64,000 bases of DNA from Klebsiella sp. BIGb0407 (GCF_024807845.1 NZ_JANUEQ010000005.1:62001-126000), one strand, 5' to 3'; positions 27,103 to 36,902 are shown, counted from the first letter of the stretch. The notes: generated from the sequence alone by a model not told the origin. Translations and numbers: made by a program.

Positions 27103-28122
27103 TTAATAGCAACTTGAAGCCCGAATAATCAGTTCTCCGGAATAAATCTGCTCGCAGGTTTCCTGAACCGGATTTTCAATACGGGAAATAACCTGTTCCA
27201 GAGCGGCATAGCCAATTTGGCGGGTGGGCTGTTTTAAGGTGGTAATACCGACACCCGCCAGTTCTGCCCATTCCAGTTCATCAAAACCCAGCAAACCAAC
27301 ATCCTGACCCCAGACCAGGCCAGTGCGGCGTAGTGAGCGGGCAATCTGTAATGTCAGCACACCATTAGCCGAGATAACAGCTGTCTTAACACTCTGGTAC
27401 TGTTGCTGAAACTGTCTGATGCAATTATCTAATGCTGCGCTGTCATCGGCGGAAATTTCAGTATTTTCCGCGATTACCCCTGGGGACTGTGCCACGACGG
27501 CGAGAAAACTTTGCAGTCGTTCGTGGCGGGTGTTCACGACGCCCATCGGCTCACTGATAAATAACAGGGCCTTAAACCCTTGTTCAATCAGATGTTCCGT
27601 TGCGATAGCGGCGGCCTGGGTATTATTAAGCCCCACCAGATCACAGGTAAAACCGGCAATCTTACGGTCAATAAGTACCATCGGTAAGCGGGATTGCTGC
27701 AGGCGATGCAGGCTGTTGTCCCCCATGCCAACCGCATTCACGATGATTCCTTCAACCTGATAGCTATAGAGCAAATCAAGATAGTGCTGTTCTTGTTCAA
27801 GTTGATTATTGGTATTACAGACTAAGGGGGTGAAGCCCTTTTCACGGCAGGCGGCTTCGATGCCACTGAGGATATCAACAGAATAAGGGTTAGTAATATC
27901 GGCAATAATCAGCCCGATAAGACGGGTGCGTCCTCGCTTTAAGCCGCGAGCCATCTGATTAGGATGATAATTGAGCGTATTGATAGCCTGTTCGATTCGC
28001 GCGCGTAGCCCGACAGAAAGCAAATGTTGTTCCCCGTTAAGATAACGAGAAATACTGGTTTTACCGGTTGCTGCCGCTTTAGCGACATCACTGATAGTGG
28101 GTCGCGTCGTTTTCAGGCTCAT
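27103..28122 (-). CDS. LacI-family transcriptional repressor (PtxS-like)
   Basis: A 339-residue regulator. The N-terminal helix-turn-helix (TISDVAKAAATGKTSISRYLNG, quoted as 8-29) has unusual AAATG in place of the common AGVS turn. The hinge helix follows at QMARGLKRGRTRLIGL, then a periplasmic-binding-protein-like effector domain (IIADITNPYSVDILSGIE onward). The ATG at 28122 is preceded by GGAG; an open frame to 28218 runs into a repeat and is discarded. It resembles PtxS, the 2-ketogluconate-responsive repressor. Its neighbour ghrB encodes an enzyme able to reduce 2-ketogluconate, and the palindrome between them is PtxS-like, so a 2-ketoaldonate effector is a reasonable inference. Confidence 0.85.
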   Translation of the reverse strand: MSLKTTRPTISDVAKAAATGKTSISRYLNGEQHLLSVGLRARIEQAINTLNYHPNQMARGLKRGRTRLIGLIIADITNPYSVDILSGIEAACREKGFTPLVCNTNNQLEQEQHYLDLLYSYQVEGIIVNAVGMGDNSLHRLQQSRLPMVLIDRKIAGFTCDLVGLNNTQAAAIATEHLIEQGFKALLFISEPMGVVNTRHERLQSFLAVVAQSPGVIAENTEISADDSAALDNCIRQFQQQYQSVKTAVISANGVLTLQIARSLRRTGLVWGQDVGLLGFDELEWAELAGVGITTLKQPTRQIGYAALEQVISRIENPVQETCEQIYSGELIIRASSCY

Positions 28123-28161
28123 GGTTATCTCCGGTAGCGGCAGTGTTGCGGAGATTAACAT

Positions 28162-28286
28162 ATACCCGTCATACTTCAAGTTACCTGGGTGTTGCCTGTG
28201 TTCAACCCGCCGAATCACATAGTTTATCTATGCTCATCGACGGGCTGAACTTGGCGCCTACAGGTAACTCGAATTATTTAGGATAT
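28162..28286. repeat. Dispersed palindromic repeat element (full copy)
   Basis: A 125-base element folding on itself. The ends ATACCCGTCATACTTCAAG and CTCGAATTATTTAGGATAT are imperfect inverted repeats joined by GTTACCTG/CAGGTAAC. Inside, TTCAACCCGCCGAA and TCGACGGGCTGAA flank CACATAG-TTTAT-CTATG. It resembles, from memory, a palindromic repeat common in Serratia and Yersinia genomes with ends ATACCC..CATACTTCAAGTTGC. It is non-coding and sits between the LysR gene and the LacI-family gene. Confidence 0.7.
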
Positions 28287-28320
28287 TACCCGTCATACTC
28301 CAAGTTACCTGGGTGTTGCA
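28287..28320. repeat. Second, half copy of the same palindromic repeat
   Basis: Directly after the full element, ACCCGTCATACTCCAAGTT followed by ACCTGGGTGTTGCA repeats its left end in the same orientation with one change. The rest of this copy is missing; the LysR gene stop codon lies at 28343. Confidence 0.65.
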
Positions 28321-28342
28321 GACAATCGACCGCGTCCAGGTA

Positions 28343-29236
28343 TCAAACAAAATATTCCATGGCCCAATCAATAAATACCCGTAGTTTAGCGGTTAAGTGA
28401 TGGCTGGAAGGATAAACGATAAAAAGTTGTTCTGTCGGGGGCTGCCAGGCGTCGAGGACACTGACCAGTTGCCCGCTATCCAGGTAGGACTGTACCGGTA
28501 AGCGAGGGGTCTGGATCATGGCGATTCCGGTGAGCGCGGCGGCGATATAGGCATTACTTTCGTTAACGCTGAGCTGATAGCTATGCTGGATCTCATGCAC
28601 CTGGTCATTTTCCAAAAAGCGGAAGGGAAAAATTCTGTCATTACGGGCATGGCGCGCATAAGCCAGGGGGAATCCTTGTTCGAGCGCAGCGGGCGACTGG
28701 GGTATACCATAGCGAGCAAGGTAGTCAGGCGTGGCGCAAGTCACCCAGTCGAGATTAAGCAGGCGGCGGGCTATCAGGGTCGAGTCGGTGAGCGGGCCAC
28801 GACGAATAACACAATCGGCGCTGTCATTAATCAGGCTTATCTCTCGATCGCTGACCCCTAAATCAATTGAAATGCCAGGGAAGCGTGCCAGGAAATCAGG
28901 CAGAGCCGGGATCAGTAATTCTCTGGTTACGGCGCTACCGGCATCGATACGCAATATGCCCTGCGGCGTACTGTGAGACTCAGTCATACTGCCTTCCATC
29001 TGCTCGAGGTCAGCCAGCCATTTCACAGTACGGTGATAATAGCACTCGCCTTCTTTAGTCACGGAAACACTGCGTGTGGTGCGCTGAAATAATTTCGTCT
29101 GCAAATGACTTTCAAGATTTTGAATCAGTTTCGTGACGGTGGCTTTCGGCATGCGCAGGGAATCCGCGGCCCGGGTAAATCCCCCGGTTTCCACAACACG
29201 ATTAAATACCCGAATAGCCAATAAATGATGATCCAT
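28343..29236 (-). CDS. LysR-family transcriptional regulator
   Basis: A 297-residue regulator with an N-terminal winged helix (FNRVVETGGFTRAADSLRM, TKLIQNLESHLQTKLFQRTTR) and a substrate-binding domain from about residue 90 (GILRIDAGSAVTRELLIP). The SVSVTKEGECYY segment is the usual linker start. It lies 24 bases downstream of the MFS transporter gene on the same strand, so the two are probably cotranscribed; LysR regulators are more often divergent from their targets. The effector is unknown. Confidence 0.88.
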   Translation of the reverse strand: MDHHLLAIRVFNRVVETGGFTRAADSLRMPKATVTKLIQNLESHLQTKLFQRTTRSVSVTKEGECYYHRTVKWLADLEQMEGSMTESHSTPQGILRIDAGSAVTRELLIPALPDFLARFPGISIDLGVSDREISLINDSADCVIRRGPLTDSTLIARRLLNLDWVTCATPDYLARYGIPQSPAALEQGFPLAYARHARNDRIFPFRFLENDQVHEIQHSYQLSVNESNAYIAAALTGIAMIQTPRLPVQSYLDSGQLVSVLDAWQPPTEQLFIVYPSSHHLTAKLRVFIDWAMEYFV

Positions 29237-29260
29237 AATCCACTCAGTCAGTATAAATCG

Positions 29261-30460
29261 TCAGGGGCATGACCTGGCGCTAACGGCCCGAATTTTGAAA
29301 GACAGACCAAATACCACAGCGGCACCCAGAGTTAACACGCCACCAACTGATATTGCACTCGTCACCCCTTTCCAGTCCACTATTTCCCCGCCCAACCAGG
29401 CCCCGCTGGCCAGCGCTATCTGAACCACACAAACGAGTAAAGCTTGTCCTGCCTCCGGGGCATCAGGTACTGCGGCAAACATCCAGTGTGTGGCAGAGAT
29501 AGGAACAGCACCAAAAGCCAGGCCCCATACCAGAACCATAAAGGTCGCTCCTGTCAGGCCACTGAGGCTGGGGGCCAGGGTCAGAATACTGGCCAGCATC
29601 AGAGCCACCAGCATACAGGTAGCACGCAGGTTACGTTGTGCCAGACGTCCGGCGGCAAATGTGCCCAGTAAGCCTATCGCACCATAAACCAAGAGCTGGA
29701 AAGAGATAACCGAAGGACTTAAGGCAAAGACTTGCTGGAGCAGTGGGCGCAGGTAGGTATAGGCGGCGAAGTGACCCATAAAGAGTAATACGATAGCAAT
29801 CAGGCCGATTCTTGCCAGGGGGAGACGAAACGGTGAAAGTAAATCTTGAACGGTAATCGCGTGGCTGGCAGGTACCGGCTTCAGAAGACGTAGCTGAGCA
29901 AGAAAGATTATCGCAGTCAGGGCGGTGCTAATGAAAAAGGCGGAACGCCAGCCAAATAAGTCGCCCAGCAGCGCACCCGCAGGCACACCACAAATAACCC
30001 CGACCGAGACACCGCTGATAATTATCGCCAGGGCTTTCCCCTGACTTTGCTCAGGCACCAGGAGACGGCCGTAGTGGGTAGAAAAAGACCAGTAACCTCC
30101 CACGCAGATACCCAGTAATAACCGGCTTGCGAGCATCATCGGATAGTTGACCGCCAGAGCAGAAATGAGATTAGAGATCACCAGCAGCGCCGATAAACTG
30201 AGCATTAATAAACGACGATCGAGTTTGCCAGAGATTAGGCCCAGTACAGGTGCGGCGATAGCGGCAACCACACCCGGCAGGCTCACCATTAACCCACCGC
30301 TACCGGTAGAAACACCCAATGAAGAGGTAATACCGGTGAGTAAGCCTATCGGCAGGAGCTCAGTGGTGACCATGATAAAGCTGGTTATCGAGAGTGATAA
30401 CACGGCAAGCCAGGTCGATGAGGTGGGCTTATTTCCTGTAGTCATAATTGTACTCGTCAT
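29261..30460 (-). CDS. MFS efflux transporter, DHA1 type
   Basis: A 399-residue, 12-span major facilitator. The opening TELLPIGLLTGITSSLGVSTGSGGLMVS and the loop motif GLISGKLDRRLLML (motif A) with GVICGVPAGALLGDLFGWRSAF (antiporter motif C-like GP/GG pattern) place it with AraJ/NepI/YdhP-type drug or sugar efflux proteins. The substrate cannot be predicted. It is transcribed ahead of the LysR gene at 28343. Confidence 0.85.
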   Translation of the reverse strand: MTSTIMTTGNKPTSSTWLAVLSLSITSFIMVTTELLPIGLLTGITSSLGVSTGSGGLMVSLPGVVAAIAAPVLGLISGKLDRRLLMLSLSALLVISNLISALAVNYPMMLASRLLLGICVGGYWSFSTHYGRLLVPEQSQGKALAIIISGVSVGVICGVPAGALLGDLFGWRSAFFISTALTAIIFLAQLRLLKPVPASHAITVQDLLSPFRLPLARIGLIAIVLLFMGHFAAYTYLRPLLQQVFALSPSVISFQLLVYGAIGLLGTFAAGRLAQRNLRATCMLVALMLASILTLAPSLSGLTGATFMVLVWGLAFGAVPISATHWMFAAVPDAPEAGQALLVCVVQIALASGAWLGGEIVDWKGVTSAISVGGVLTLGAAVVFGLSFKIRAVSARSCP

Positions 30461-30591
30461 TATCGTCAGTTGTTATAAGTGATGATGATGACAATTTACG
30501 GTGTATGAGACCTCGGATAAATGTACTGCGGGTGTTTTCACTGTTTCTGAGGGTGAACAATCAGATGCCGGCAGGAGATATTGCGGGAAAT

Positions 30592-30623
30592 TATCCTCTC
30601 CCCGTTTTAACAAGGAGAGGATA
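30592..30623 (-). terminator. Hairpin following dppF
   Basis: TATCCTCTCC (30592-30601) pairs exactly with GGAGAGGATA (30614-30623), 12-base loop, starting 6 bases after the dppF stop. No U-tract on the minus strand (AATTTCCC follows). Confidence 0.55.
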
Positions 30624-30629
30624 GAGCGA

Positions 30630-31637
30630 CTAGCGAACTTCGCCGTTGATATCCTGGTCGACGGCAAAACAGGCGACCAGCTGACCATTACCGTAATCTT
30701 TAAGTTTTGGCTGTAACTGAGTACAGGTGCCAAAACGACGACGGCAACGAGCATTGAAAGCACAGCCTGGCGGTGGATTCAGCGGGCTAGGTAACTCACC
30801 GGTCAGCTTGATACGTTCTCTGCGGTCATCCGGGTTCAGGCGCGGTGTGGCTGAGAGCAGGGCCTGAGTATAAGGATGCTGAGGATTAGAGAAAATCTGC
30901 TCTTTAGTACCTTTTTCCACACAGCGGCCGAGATACATCACCATCACTTCATCGGCAATATGCTCTACCACCGACAGGTCGTGGGAGATAAAGACGTAAG
31001 AGAGACCTAACTCCTGCTGTAAATCCATCATCAGGTTCAGAACCTGAGCACGTACAGAAACGTCGAGAGCCGAGACGGGTTCATCGGCAATCACCACGTC
31101 AGGGTCGAGCATCAGGCCACGAGCAATAGCAATACGCTGACGCTGGCCGCCAGAGAACATATGCGGATAACGGTCGTAATGCTCGGTTTTCAGGCCCACT
31201 TTTGCCATCATCTCCAGCGCTTTTTCACGGCGCTCTGATTTGCTCAGCGAGGTATTAATCGCTAAGGGCTCTTCAAGAATTTGTCCGACTTTCTTGCGTG
31301 GGTTCAAAGAACCGTATGGGTTCTGGAACACAATTTGAATTTTCTGACGACGCAGTTTCTGGGCGGAAGCATCGTGCTTCAGCAGATCCTGGCCCTGGTA
31401 ATAGAGCTCACCGCCGGTAGGCACTTCAATCATTGTTAGCAGGCGACCTAGTGTGGATTTACCACAGCCAGACTCACCCACCACCGCCAGAGTTTTACCG
31501 CGCTCAAGGGTAAAGGTGACGCCATCAAGCGCTTTCACCAGTCGCTCAGGGGCGAACATCCCCTTTTTCACGGCATAGTGTTTTTTCAGATCGATAGCCT
31601 GCAACAAGGGTTGCGCGGCGGCCTGTGGGGTACTCAT
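30630..31637 (-). CDS. dppF: Dipeptide ABC transporter ATP-binding protein DppF
   Basis: A 335-residue ABC ATPase of the Opp/Dpp family. Walker [10 protein letters not shown] (about 54-62), signature [15 protein letters not shown], Walker [13 protein letters not shown] and the C-terminal oligopeptide-transport extension with a cysteine cluster ([18 protein letters not shown]), seen in iron-sulfur-binding DppD/DppF proteins, are present. ATG overlaps the dppD stop by four bases (31634-31637). Last gene of the dppABCDF operon; energises dipeptide uptake. Confidence 0.95.
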   Translation of the reverse strand: MSTPQAAAQPLLQAIDLKKHYAVKKGMFAPERLVKALDGVTFTLERGKTLAVVGESGCGKSTLGRLLTMIEVPTGGELYYQGQDLLKHDASAQKLRRQKIQIVFQNPYGSLNPRKKVGQILEEPLAINTSLSKSERREKALEMMAKVGLKTEHYDRYPHMFSGGQRQRIAIARGLMLDPDVVIADEPVSALDVSVRAQVLNLMMDLQQELGLSYVFISHDLSVVEHIADEVMVMYLGRCVEKGTKEQIFSNPQHPYTQALLSATPRLNPDDRRERIKLTGELPSPLNPPPGCAFNARCRRRFGTCTQLQPKLKDYGNGQLVACFAVDQDINGEVR

Positions 31638-32617
31638 AGCGTTGGCCTCCCGGCATCATCGAGGGGATAGTGACATTTAGACTGGCGACCGTTATCAACC
31701 AGCGTGAGTTCGGGCTCTTCGCTACGGCATTTGTTGGTGGCATAGGGGCAGCGTGGGTTGAGCAGGCAGCCGTCAGGGCGGTCATATTTACCCGGAACCA
31801 CACCTGGCAGTGAAGCCAGGCGCGCTTTATCCTGAGCGAACTCAGGCAAGGCCCGTAACAGTGCCTGGGTATAAGGATGGCGCGGTGAACGGAAAATATC
31901 CTTAGAGGAGCCCGCCTCTACCACTTGTCCGGCATACATCACGATAATTTTATGGGCCGCTTCCGCCACCAGCGCTAGATCGTGAGTGATCAGGATCAGC
32001 GCCATATTGTCTTTTTGTTGCAGCTCGATCAGTAGTTCGATGATCTGCGCCTGAATAGTAACGTCCAGTGCCGTTGTTGGTTCATCTGCTATCAGCAATT
32101 TGGGACGACAGGCAATGGCCATCGCTATCATGACGCGCTGACTCATACCGCCAGACAGCTGGTGCGGATAAACATCCAGACGTGATGCCGGGTCAGGAAT
32201 ACCGACCTGGTTCAGAAGATCGATAGCACGCTGCAGACGCGTTTTTTTATTACCCCCCTGGTGTACTTTGATAGCTTCCATAATTTGGAAACCCACGGTA
32301 TAGCAGGGGTTCAGGCTGGTCATCGGGTCCTGGAAGATCATTGCGACATCAGCGCCCACCAGATTACGGCGCTCTTTTTCCGAGATGCGCTGTAAATCCT
32401 GACCATTGAAATGCAAGTTTTCGGCACTGACTCGGCCTGGGAAATCGATCAGTCCCATAATCGCCAGTGAACTGACCGATTTACCGGAACCTGACTCACC
32501 GACAATCCCGACGACTTCTCCTTGTTCCACGCTGTAGCTCACACGATCTACGGCACGGAAGGGGGCATTTTTATCACCAAAATGCACCGATAATTTATCT
32601 ATATTTAATAACGCCAT
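31634..32617 (-). CDS. dppD: Dipeptide ABC transporter ATP-binding protein DppD
   Basis: A 327-residue ABC ATPase, the E. coli DppD length. Walker [10 protein letters not shown] (about 39-47), signature [15 protein letters not shown], Walker [14 protein letters not shown]-loop [10 protein letters not shown], and a C-terminal cysteine cluster ([20 protein letters not shown]). It follows dppC after 11 bases and overlaps dppF. Confidence 0.95.
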   Translation of the reverse strand: MALLNIDKLSVHFGDKNAPFRAVDRVSYSVEQGEVVGIVGESGSGKSVSSLAIMGLIDFPGRVSAENLHFNGQDLQRISEKERRNLVGADVAMIFQDPMTSLNPCYTVGFQIMEAIKVHQGGNKKTRLQRAIDLLNQVGIPDPASRLDVYPHQLSGGMSQRVMIAMAIACRPKLLIADEPTTALDVTIQAQIIELLIELQQKDNMALILITHDLALVAEAAHKIIVMYAGQVVEAGSSKDIFRSPRHPYTQALLRALPEFAQDKARLASLPGVVPGKYDRPDGCLLNPRCPYATNKCRSEEPELTLVDNGRQSKCHYPLDDAGRPTL

Positions 32618-32628
32618 CTCGTGCCTCT

Positions 32629-33531
32629 TTACTGCTTGAGTTTAGGATCGAGCGCGTCACGCAAGCCGTCACCCATCAGGTTAAATGCCAGCACCGTCAG
32701 CAAGATTGCCAGACCAGGGAAGGTCACAACCCACCAGGCGCTTTGCGCGAACTGCAACACATCGGCGAGCATCGTGCCCCATTCCGGTGTTGGTGGTTGC
32801 GCACCCATGCCAAGGAAGCCAAGAGCAGCCATATCGAGAATGGCGTTAGAAAAGCCCAGCGATGCCTGAACAATCAGCGGCGCCAGGGTATTAGGGAAAA
32901 TATTGATAAACATCTGACGCAGAGGACCGGCACCCGCAACACGCGAAGCGGTCACGTAGTCGCGGTTCACTTCCACCAATACTGCTGCACGCGTCAGACG
33001 AACATAGTGGGGGAGTGCGACAAAGGTTAATGCCAGTGCGGCATTGGTAATTGAAGGCCCAAAGATAGCCACCAGTACCAGAGCCAGCAACAGGCTTGGC
33101 AGCGCCAGCATGATATCGACCACACGCATAATGAGGTTATCAACGATACCACCGAAGTAACCCGCCACCAGGCCCAGCACAATACCCATCGCCAGCGACA
33201 GTACTACCACCAGACAGCCGACCAGCAATGACAGGCGCGCACCGTACATCAGGCGCGAAAGAATATCGCGGCCAACATCATCGGTACCCAGAATAAACTC
33301 CCAGCTTCCGCCTTCCATCCAGACCGGCGGTCGCAATAGTGAATCACGGAACTGCTCTGCCGGGAGGTGTGGTGCCAGGAAGTTAGCGAAGACCGCAATA
33401 AAGACCATCAGGCTGATATACACCAGGCCGACGACAGCCCCTTTATTACGAGAAAAGTAGTGCCAGAATTCCTGCAAAGGTGTCATTGGCTTAGGTGCCA
33501 CAAGAACCTTATTTTCAGTTGATTGTGTCAT
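32629..33531 (-). CDS. dppC: Dipeptide ABC transporter permease DppC
   Basis: A 300-residue permease, the E. coli length. The N-terminal cytoplasmic part ([19 protein letters not shown]) leads into the first helix; [19 protein letters not shown] is the family motif after it, and the EAA loop is [22 protein letters not shown]. The binding-protein-dependent transport domain covers about 90-285. Eight bases separate it from dppB. Confidence 0.96.
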   Translation of the reverse strand: MTQSTENKVLVAPKPMTPLQEFWHYFSRNKGAVVGLVYISLMVFIAVFANFLAPHLPAEQFRDSLLRPPVWMEGGSWEFILGTDDVGRDILSRLMYGARLSLLVGCLVVVLSLAMGIVLGLVAGYFGGIVDNLIMRVVDIMLALPSLLLALVLVAIFGPSITNAALALTFVALPHYVRLTRAAVLVEVNRDYVTASRVAGAGPLRQMFINIFPNTLAPLIVQASLGFSNAILDMAALGFLGMGAQPPTPEWGTMLADVLQFAQSAWWVVTFPGLAILLTVLAFNLMGDGLRDALDPKLKQ

Positions 33532-33539
33532 GATTACCC

Positions 33540-34559
33540 TTATTTCTTATGGCGTATACGCGGGTTCACCACGCCGTATAACAAATCAACCAGCAAGTTG
33601 ACCAAGATAATCATGGTCGCTACCAGTAAGACTCCGCCCTGTACTACCGGATAATCACGGCGCTGTAGAGCTTCTATCAGCCAGCGTCCAAGACCCGGCC
33701 AGGAGAAGATAGTTTCCGTCAGAATCGCCCCGCCCAGCATGGTGCCGACTTGAAGGCCGATAACCGTGACCACAGGTAACATGGCATTACGCAAGGCATG
33801 AACCACAATCACCCGTATCCGGGTTAAGCCTTTAGCGCGTGCGGTACGAATGTAATCTTCACTCAGCACTTCAAGCATTGAGGAGCGCGTCATACGCACG
33901 ATAACGGCCAGTGGGATAGTACCCAGTACAATGGCAGGTAAAATAATATGCTCAAGGGCATCGATAAAGTCGCCTGACTCACCCCAGATAGCGGTGTCCA
34001 GCAACATAAAGCCAGTCAGTGGATTAGAGTCATCAAGGAAAATGGTATCACTCACTCGGCCGGATACTGGCGTCAGATCCCACTGAACAGAAACCAGCAT
34101 AATCAGCATCATACCCCACCAGAAGATAGGCATGGAGTAGCCAGTCAGCGCGATACTGACCGCAGTATGATCGAAGATAGAACCACGTTTAACCGCAGCC
34201 AGTACGCCCACTGGGACGCCAACTGAGACTGCAAATATCATGGCACAGACGCCGAGTTCCATCGTGGCCTGCAAGCGCGGCACAAACTCTTCCCAGACCG
34301 GGATGCGACTTTTTAACGAGATGCCTAAATCACCATGCATCACGCCCCAAATATAATGGAGGTATTGTTTCCACATGGGCTGATCGAGGCCAAGCTCCGC
34401 CAGTAACTGGGCGTGGCGCTCAGGAGAAAGACCGCGCTCTCCGGCCATAATCAGTACCGGATCGCCGGGTATCATATGGACAAAGGCGAAAGTCAGTAAG
34501 GTAATACCTATAAACGTGGGAATAACTAATCCCAGTCGTCGGAGGATGAATTGCAGCAT
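33540..34559 (-). CDS. dppB: Dipeptide ABC transporter permease DppB
   Basis: A 339-residue permease, exactly the E. coli length when started at the ATG at 34559 (MLQFILRRLGLVIPTFIG). An in-frame ATG at 34610 would add 17 residues that are not conserved. FVHMIPGDPVLIMAGERG and the EAA loop EVLSEDYIRTARAKGLTRIRV are visible. Between dppA and this gene lies a tight hairpin that may reduce its expression relative to dppA. Confidence 0.95.
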   Translation of the reverse strand: MLQFILRRLGLVIPTFIGITLLTFAFVHMIPGDPVLIMAGERGLSPERHAQLLAELGLDQPMWKQYLHYIWGVMHGDLGISLKSRIPVWEEFVPRLQATMELGVCAMIFAVSVGVPVGVLAAVKRGSIFDHTAVSIALTGYSMPIFWWGMMLIMLVSVQWDLTPVSGRVSDTIFLDDSNPLTGFMLLDTAIWGESGDFIDALEHIILPAIVLGTIPLAVIVRMTRSSMLEVLSEDYIRTARAKGLTRIRVIVVHALRNAMLPVVTVIGLQVGTMLGGAILTETIFSWPGLGRWLIEALQRRDYPVVQGGVLLVATMIILVNLLVDLLYGVVNPRIRHKK

Positions 34560-34627
34560 ATCCCGGATTCTCTTTAGCGACAGGCCATCATAAATATTGC
34601 CCGTCTGCATTGCTCAAAAATAGATTA

Positions 34628-34650
34628 CCCTCTTCCCATAGGGAAGAGGG
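34628..34650 (-). terminator. Intercistronic hairpin between dppA and dppB
   Basis: CCCTCTTCCC (34628-34637), loop ATA, GGGAAGAGGG (34641-34650): a perfect 10-bp stem 17 bases after the dppA stop. A weak U-containing tail (TAATCTATTTTTG) follows on the minus strand. It fits an attenuator or mRNA 3' stabiliser that leaves the binding protein made in excess over the membrane subunits. Confidence 0.65.
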
Positions 34651-34667
34651 CATACAGCTGGTTGTTT

Positions 34668-36278
34668 TTATTTTGAAATCGAGACGTTATCGAAGTGGTG
34701 TTTGCCCAATGGGTCAACCACATAACCTTTAACTTCTTTGCGGACAGGCTCATAAACTGTGGAGTGAGCGATGATCAAGGCTGGTGCCTGTTCATTCATC
34801 ACGACCTGAGCCTGTTTGTAGAGTTCAACACGTTTCTCGTGGTTATCAGTTGAACGTGCAGGCTGAATGATTTCTTCAAACGGCTGGTAGCACCAGCGAG
34901 AGTAGTTAGAGCCTTGTTTTGCAGCAGCACAGCTGAACAGAGTACCGAAGAAGTTATCCGGGTCCCCATTATCGCCGGTCCAGCCCATCATAACAGCCTC
35001 GTGCTCACCTGCTTTAGCACGTTTCAGGTACTCGCCCCACTCATAGGTGACGATATTGGCTTTAACGCCCACTTTCGCCCAGTCAGCCTGAATCATCTCA
35101 GCCATACGGCGGGCATTTGGGTTATACGGACGCTGAACAGGCATTGCCCACAGGTCAACGGTGAAGCCATCGGCAAGACCGGCTTCTTTCAGCAGCGCTT
35201 TCGCTTTTTCCGGATCGTAGGTGTAGTCTTTCACATCGTCGTTATAGCCCCACATGGTTGGTGGGATCAGGTTTTTAGCCGAAGTACCGGCGCCCTGATA
35301 AACGGCTTTGATGATGGCGTCTTTATTCACCGCGTATGACAGTGCCTGGCGTACTTTGACGTTATCAAACGGTTTTTTCTCGGTGTTGAAAGAGACATAA
35401 CCGACGTTCAGGCCCGCCTGCTCTTTCAGATCGACATTCTTATCTTCTTTCAGACGTGCGATATCAGCCGGGTTCGGGTAAGGCATAACCTGACATTCAT
35501 TTTTCTGTAGCTTGGCATAACGCACAGAGGCATCTGGAGTAATAGAGAATACCAGGCGGTCAATCTGTGGTTTGGTGCCCCAGTAGCCAGGGAATGCTTT
35601 ATACAGAATACGGGAATCTTTCTGGTACTGCTGTAACTGGAATGGACCGGTACCGATTGGGTTCAGGTCAATCTTCTCAGGGGTTCCCGCTTTCATCATG
35701 TTGTCGGCATATTCTTTAGAAAGAATAGAGGCAAAGTCCATCGCGAGGTCAGCAAGGAAAGGGGCTTCCGGGCGGGCGAGAACGAATTGAACGGTATTAT
35801 CGTCAACCTTTTTCACTTCGGTAATCAGGTCCGGTAAGTCCATACCGATGAAGTATTCGTAGCTGCCACCAGAAACTTTATGGTACGGGTTTTCCGGGTT
35901 TTTCTGGCGATCAAATGAGAACACGACATCGTCTGCGTTCATATCGCGAGTGGGTTTGAAATCTTTATTATCCTGCCATTTTACGCCCGGGCGCAGATGG
36001 AAAGTATAAGTCTTACCATCTTCACTAACTTCCCATTTCTCGGCGAGTCCGGGAACGATTTCAGTGGTGCCCGCTTTAAATTCTACCAGACGGTTATAAA
36101 TAGGCACTGAACTGGCGTCATAGGTAGTACCAGAGGTAAAGAGCTGAGGGTTAAAGCCTTCAGGAGAACCTTCTGAACAGTAAACCAGAGTATTAGCTTG
36201 TACACTTGCTGCAACGGTCAGAGCAACAAGGCTCAGGCCAAATTTCAGCATCCCTGACTTCTTCAAGGAAATAGGCAT
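34668..36278 (-). CDS. dppA: Periplasmic dipeptide-binding protein DppA
   Basis: A 536-residue solute-binding protein, one residue longer than E. coli DppA. Signal peptide 1-28 (KFGLSLVALTVAASVQA) with cleavage before NTLVYCSEGSPEGFNPQ, which is the typical mature start. CPH-like cysteine pair (YCSE and FSCAAAKQGSNYSRWCY) is as in DppA. It binds dipeptides and haem precursors in E. coli. First gene of dppABCDF. The leader is CA-rich (36291-36310), as in genes silenced by the small RNA GcvB. Confidence 0.97.
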   Translation of the reverse strand: MPISLKKSGMLKFGLSLVALTVAASVQANTLVYCSEGSPEGFNPQLFTSGTTYDASSVPIYNRLVEFKAGTTEIVPGLAEKWEVSEDGKTYTFHLRPGVKWQDNKDFKPTRDMNADDVVFSFDRQKNPENPYHKVSGGSYEYFIGMDLPDLITEVKKVDDNTVQFVLARPEAPFLADLAMDFASILSKEYADNMMKAGTPEKIDLNPIGTGPFQLQQYQKDSRILYKAFPGYWGTKPQIDRLVFSITPDASVRYAKLQKNECQVMPYPNPADIARLKEDKNVDLKEQAGLNVGYVSFNTEKKPFDNVKVRQALSYAVNKDAIIKAVYQGAGTSAKNLIPPTMWGYNDDVKDYTYDPEKAKALLKEAGLADGFTVDLWAMPVQRPYNPNARRMAEMIQADWAKVGVKANIVTYEWGEYLKRAKAGEHEAVMMGWTGDNGDPDNFFGTLFSCAAAKQGSNYSRWCYQPFEEIIQPARSTDNHEKRVELYKQAQVVMNEQAPALIIAHSTVYEPVRKEVKGYVVDPLGKHHFDNVSISK

Positions 36279-36290
36279 TATTTTGCTCCA

Positions 36291-36310
36291 ATTGTGTGTG
36301 GTGTTGTATT
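36291..36310 (-). promoter_or_regulatory. Possible GcvB small-RNA target in dppA leader
   Basis: On the minus strand the dppA leader reads AATACAACACCACACACAAT directly before the GGAG ribosome binding site. GcvB uses a GU-rich seed that pairs with CA-rich leaders of dppA and oppA in E. coli and Salmonella (established knowledge). The site is inferred by analogy; gcvB itself is not in the window. Confidence 0.45.
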
Positions 36311-36846
36311 ACTACTCACCGTTGACCTTTGTTATTTATTTGCGGTCGATACGGTATACCCGAAGGCGATAAAGAGGCAGCTGTTCCTTTTGCGTGAAAT
36401 GACCGGAAGCAGCGCAGACAGTTCGTGTATGGCCTCTATTGCCCTACAATCTGTCAATAGATGATACAAACGTCAATACGGCTGGTGGGGATTTACTTTC
36501 CGGATGGGATTTTGCTGGCAAAGATTAAAAAAACTTTTCACTACAATTTACAGTGATGAACATTGTGCTATGTGTCATTGCTAGTTATTAGTTCCAATAA
36601 TTTACAATATTGCAGTCATAATAACTGTTTTTGTTAGTGGTAAATTTTGTGTTAAATGACGAATTGTTGAACGATTAGATTTGTGATCTGCGTCGCTTCT
36701 AGCAATAAATGCTGTAGCGAGTGATATACAGCGAAGTAAACAACCAAATTTTATGATAACTAAATCCGATGATATATAGCATCTGTGGTGTGATAAACAT
36801 GGTTAGTCATCATATTTCAGGTTACCAGAATGTTACGACGAGAGAT
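36311..36846. other. Long non-coding region upstream of dppA
   Basis: About 540 bases, AT-rich towards 36500-36850, with no credible gene. In E. coli the tRNA gene proK lies between dppA and eptB; no tRNA cloverleaf (no GGTTCGAATCC-type T-arm) is seen here. It presumably carries the dppA promoter. No CRP-type palindrome was convincing. Confidence 0.5.
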
Positions 36847-36883
36847 TAGACGAACCACATCGCCAGGCTATGTGATTCGTCTA
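36847..36883 (-). terminator. Hairpin following eptB
   Basis: TAGACGAACCACAT (36847-36860) and ATGTGATTCGTCTA (36870-36883) make a 14-bp stem with a 9-base loop. The one mismatch (C-A on plus) becomes G-U in minus-strand RNA, pointing to the eptB transcript, whose stop is 19 bases upstream. No U-tract. Confidence 0.55.
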
Positions 36884-36902
36884 TTTGAACAGTCTTCAGA
36901 GC

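Noticed and set aside
36311-36846. Possible proK tRNA between dppA and eptB, as in E. coli
   Set aside because: No tRNA T-arm or CCA-ended cloverleaf could be found.
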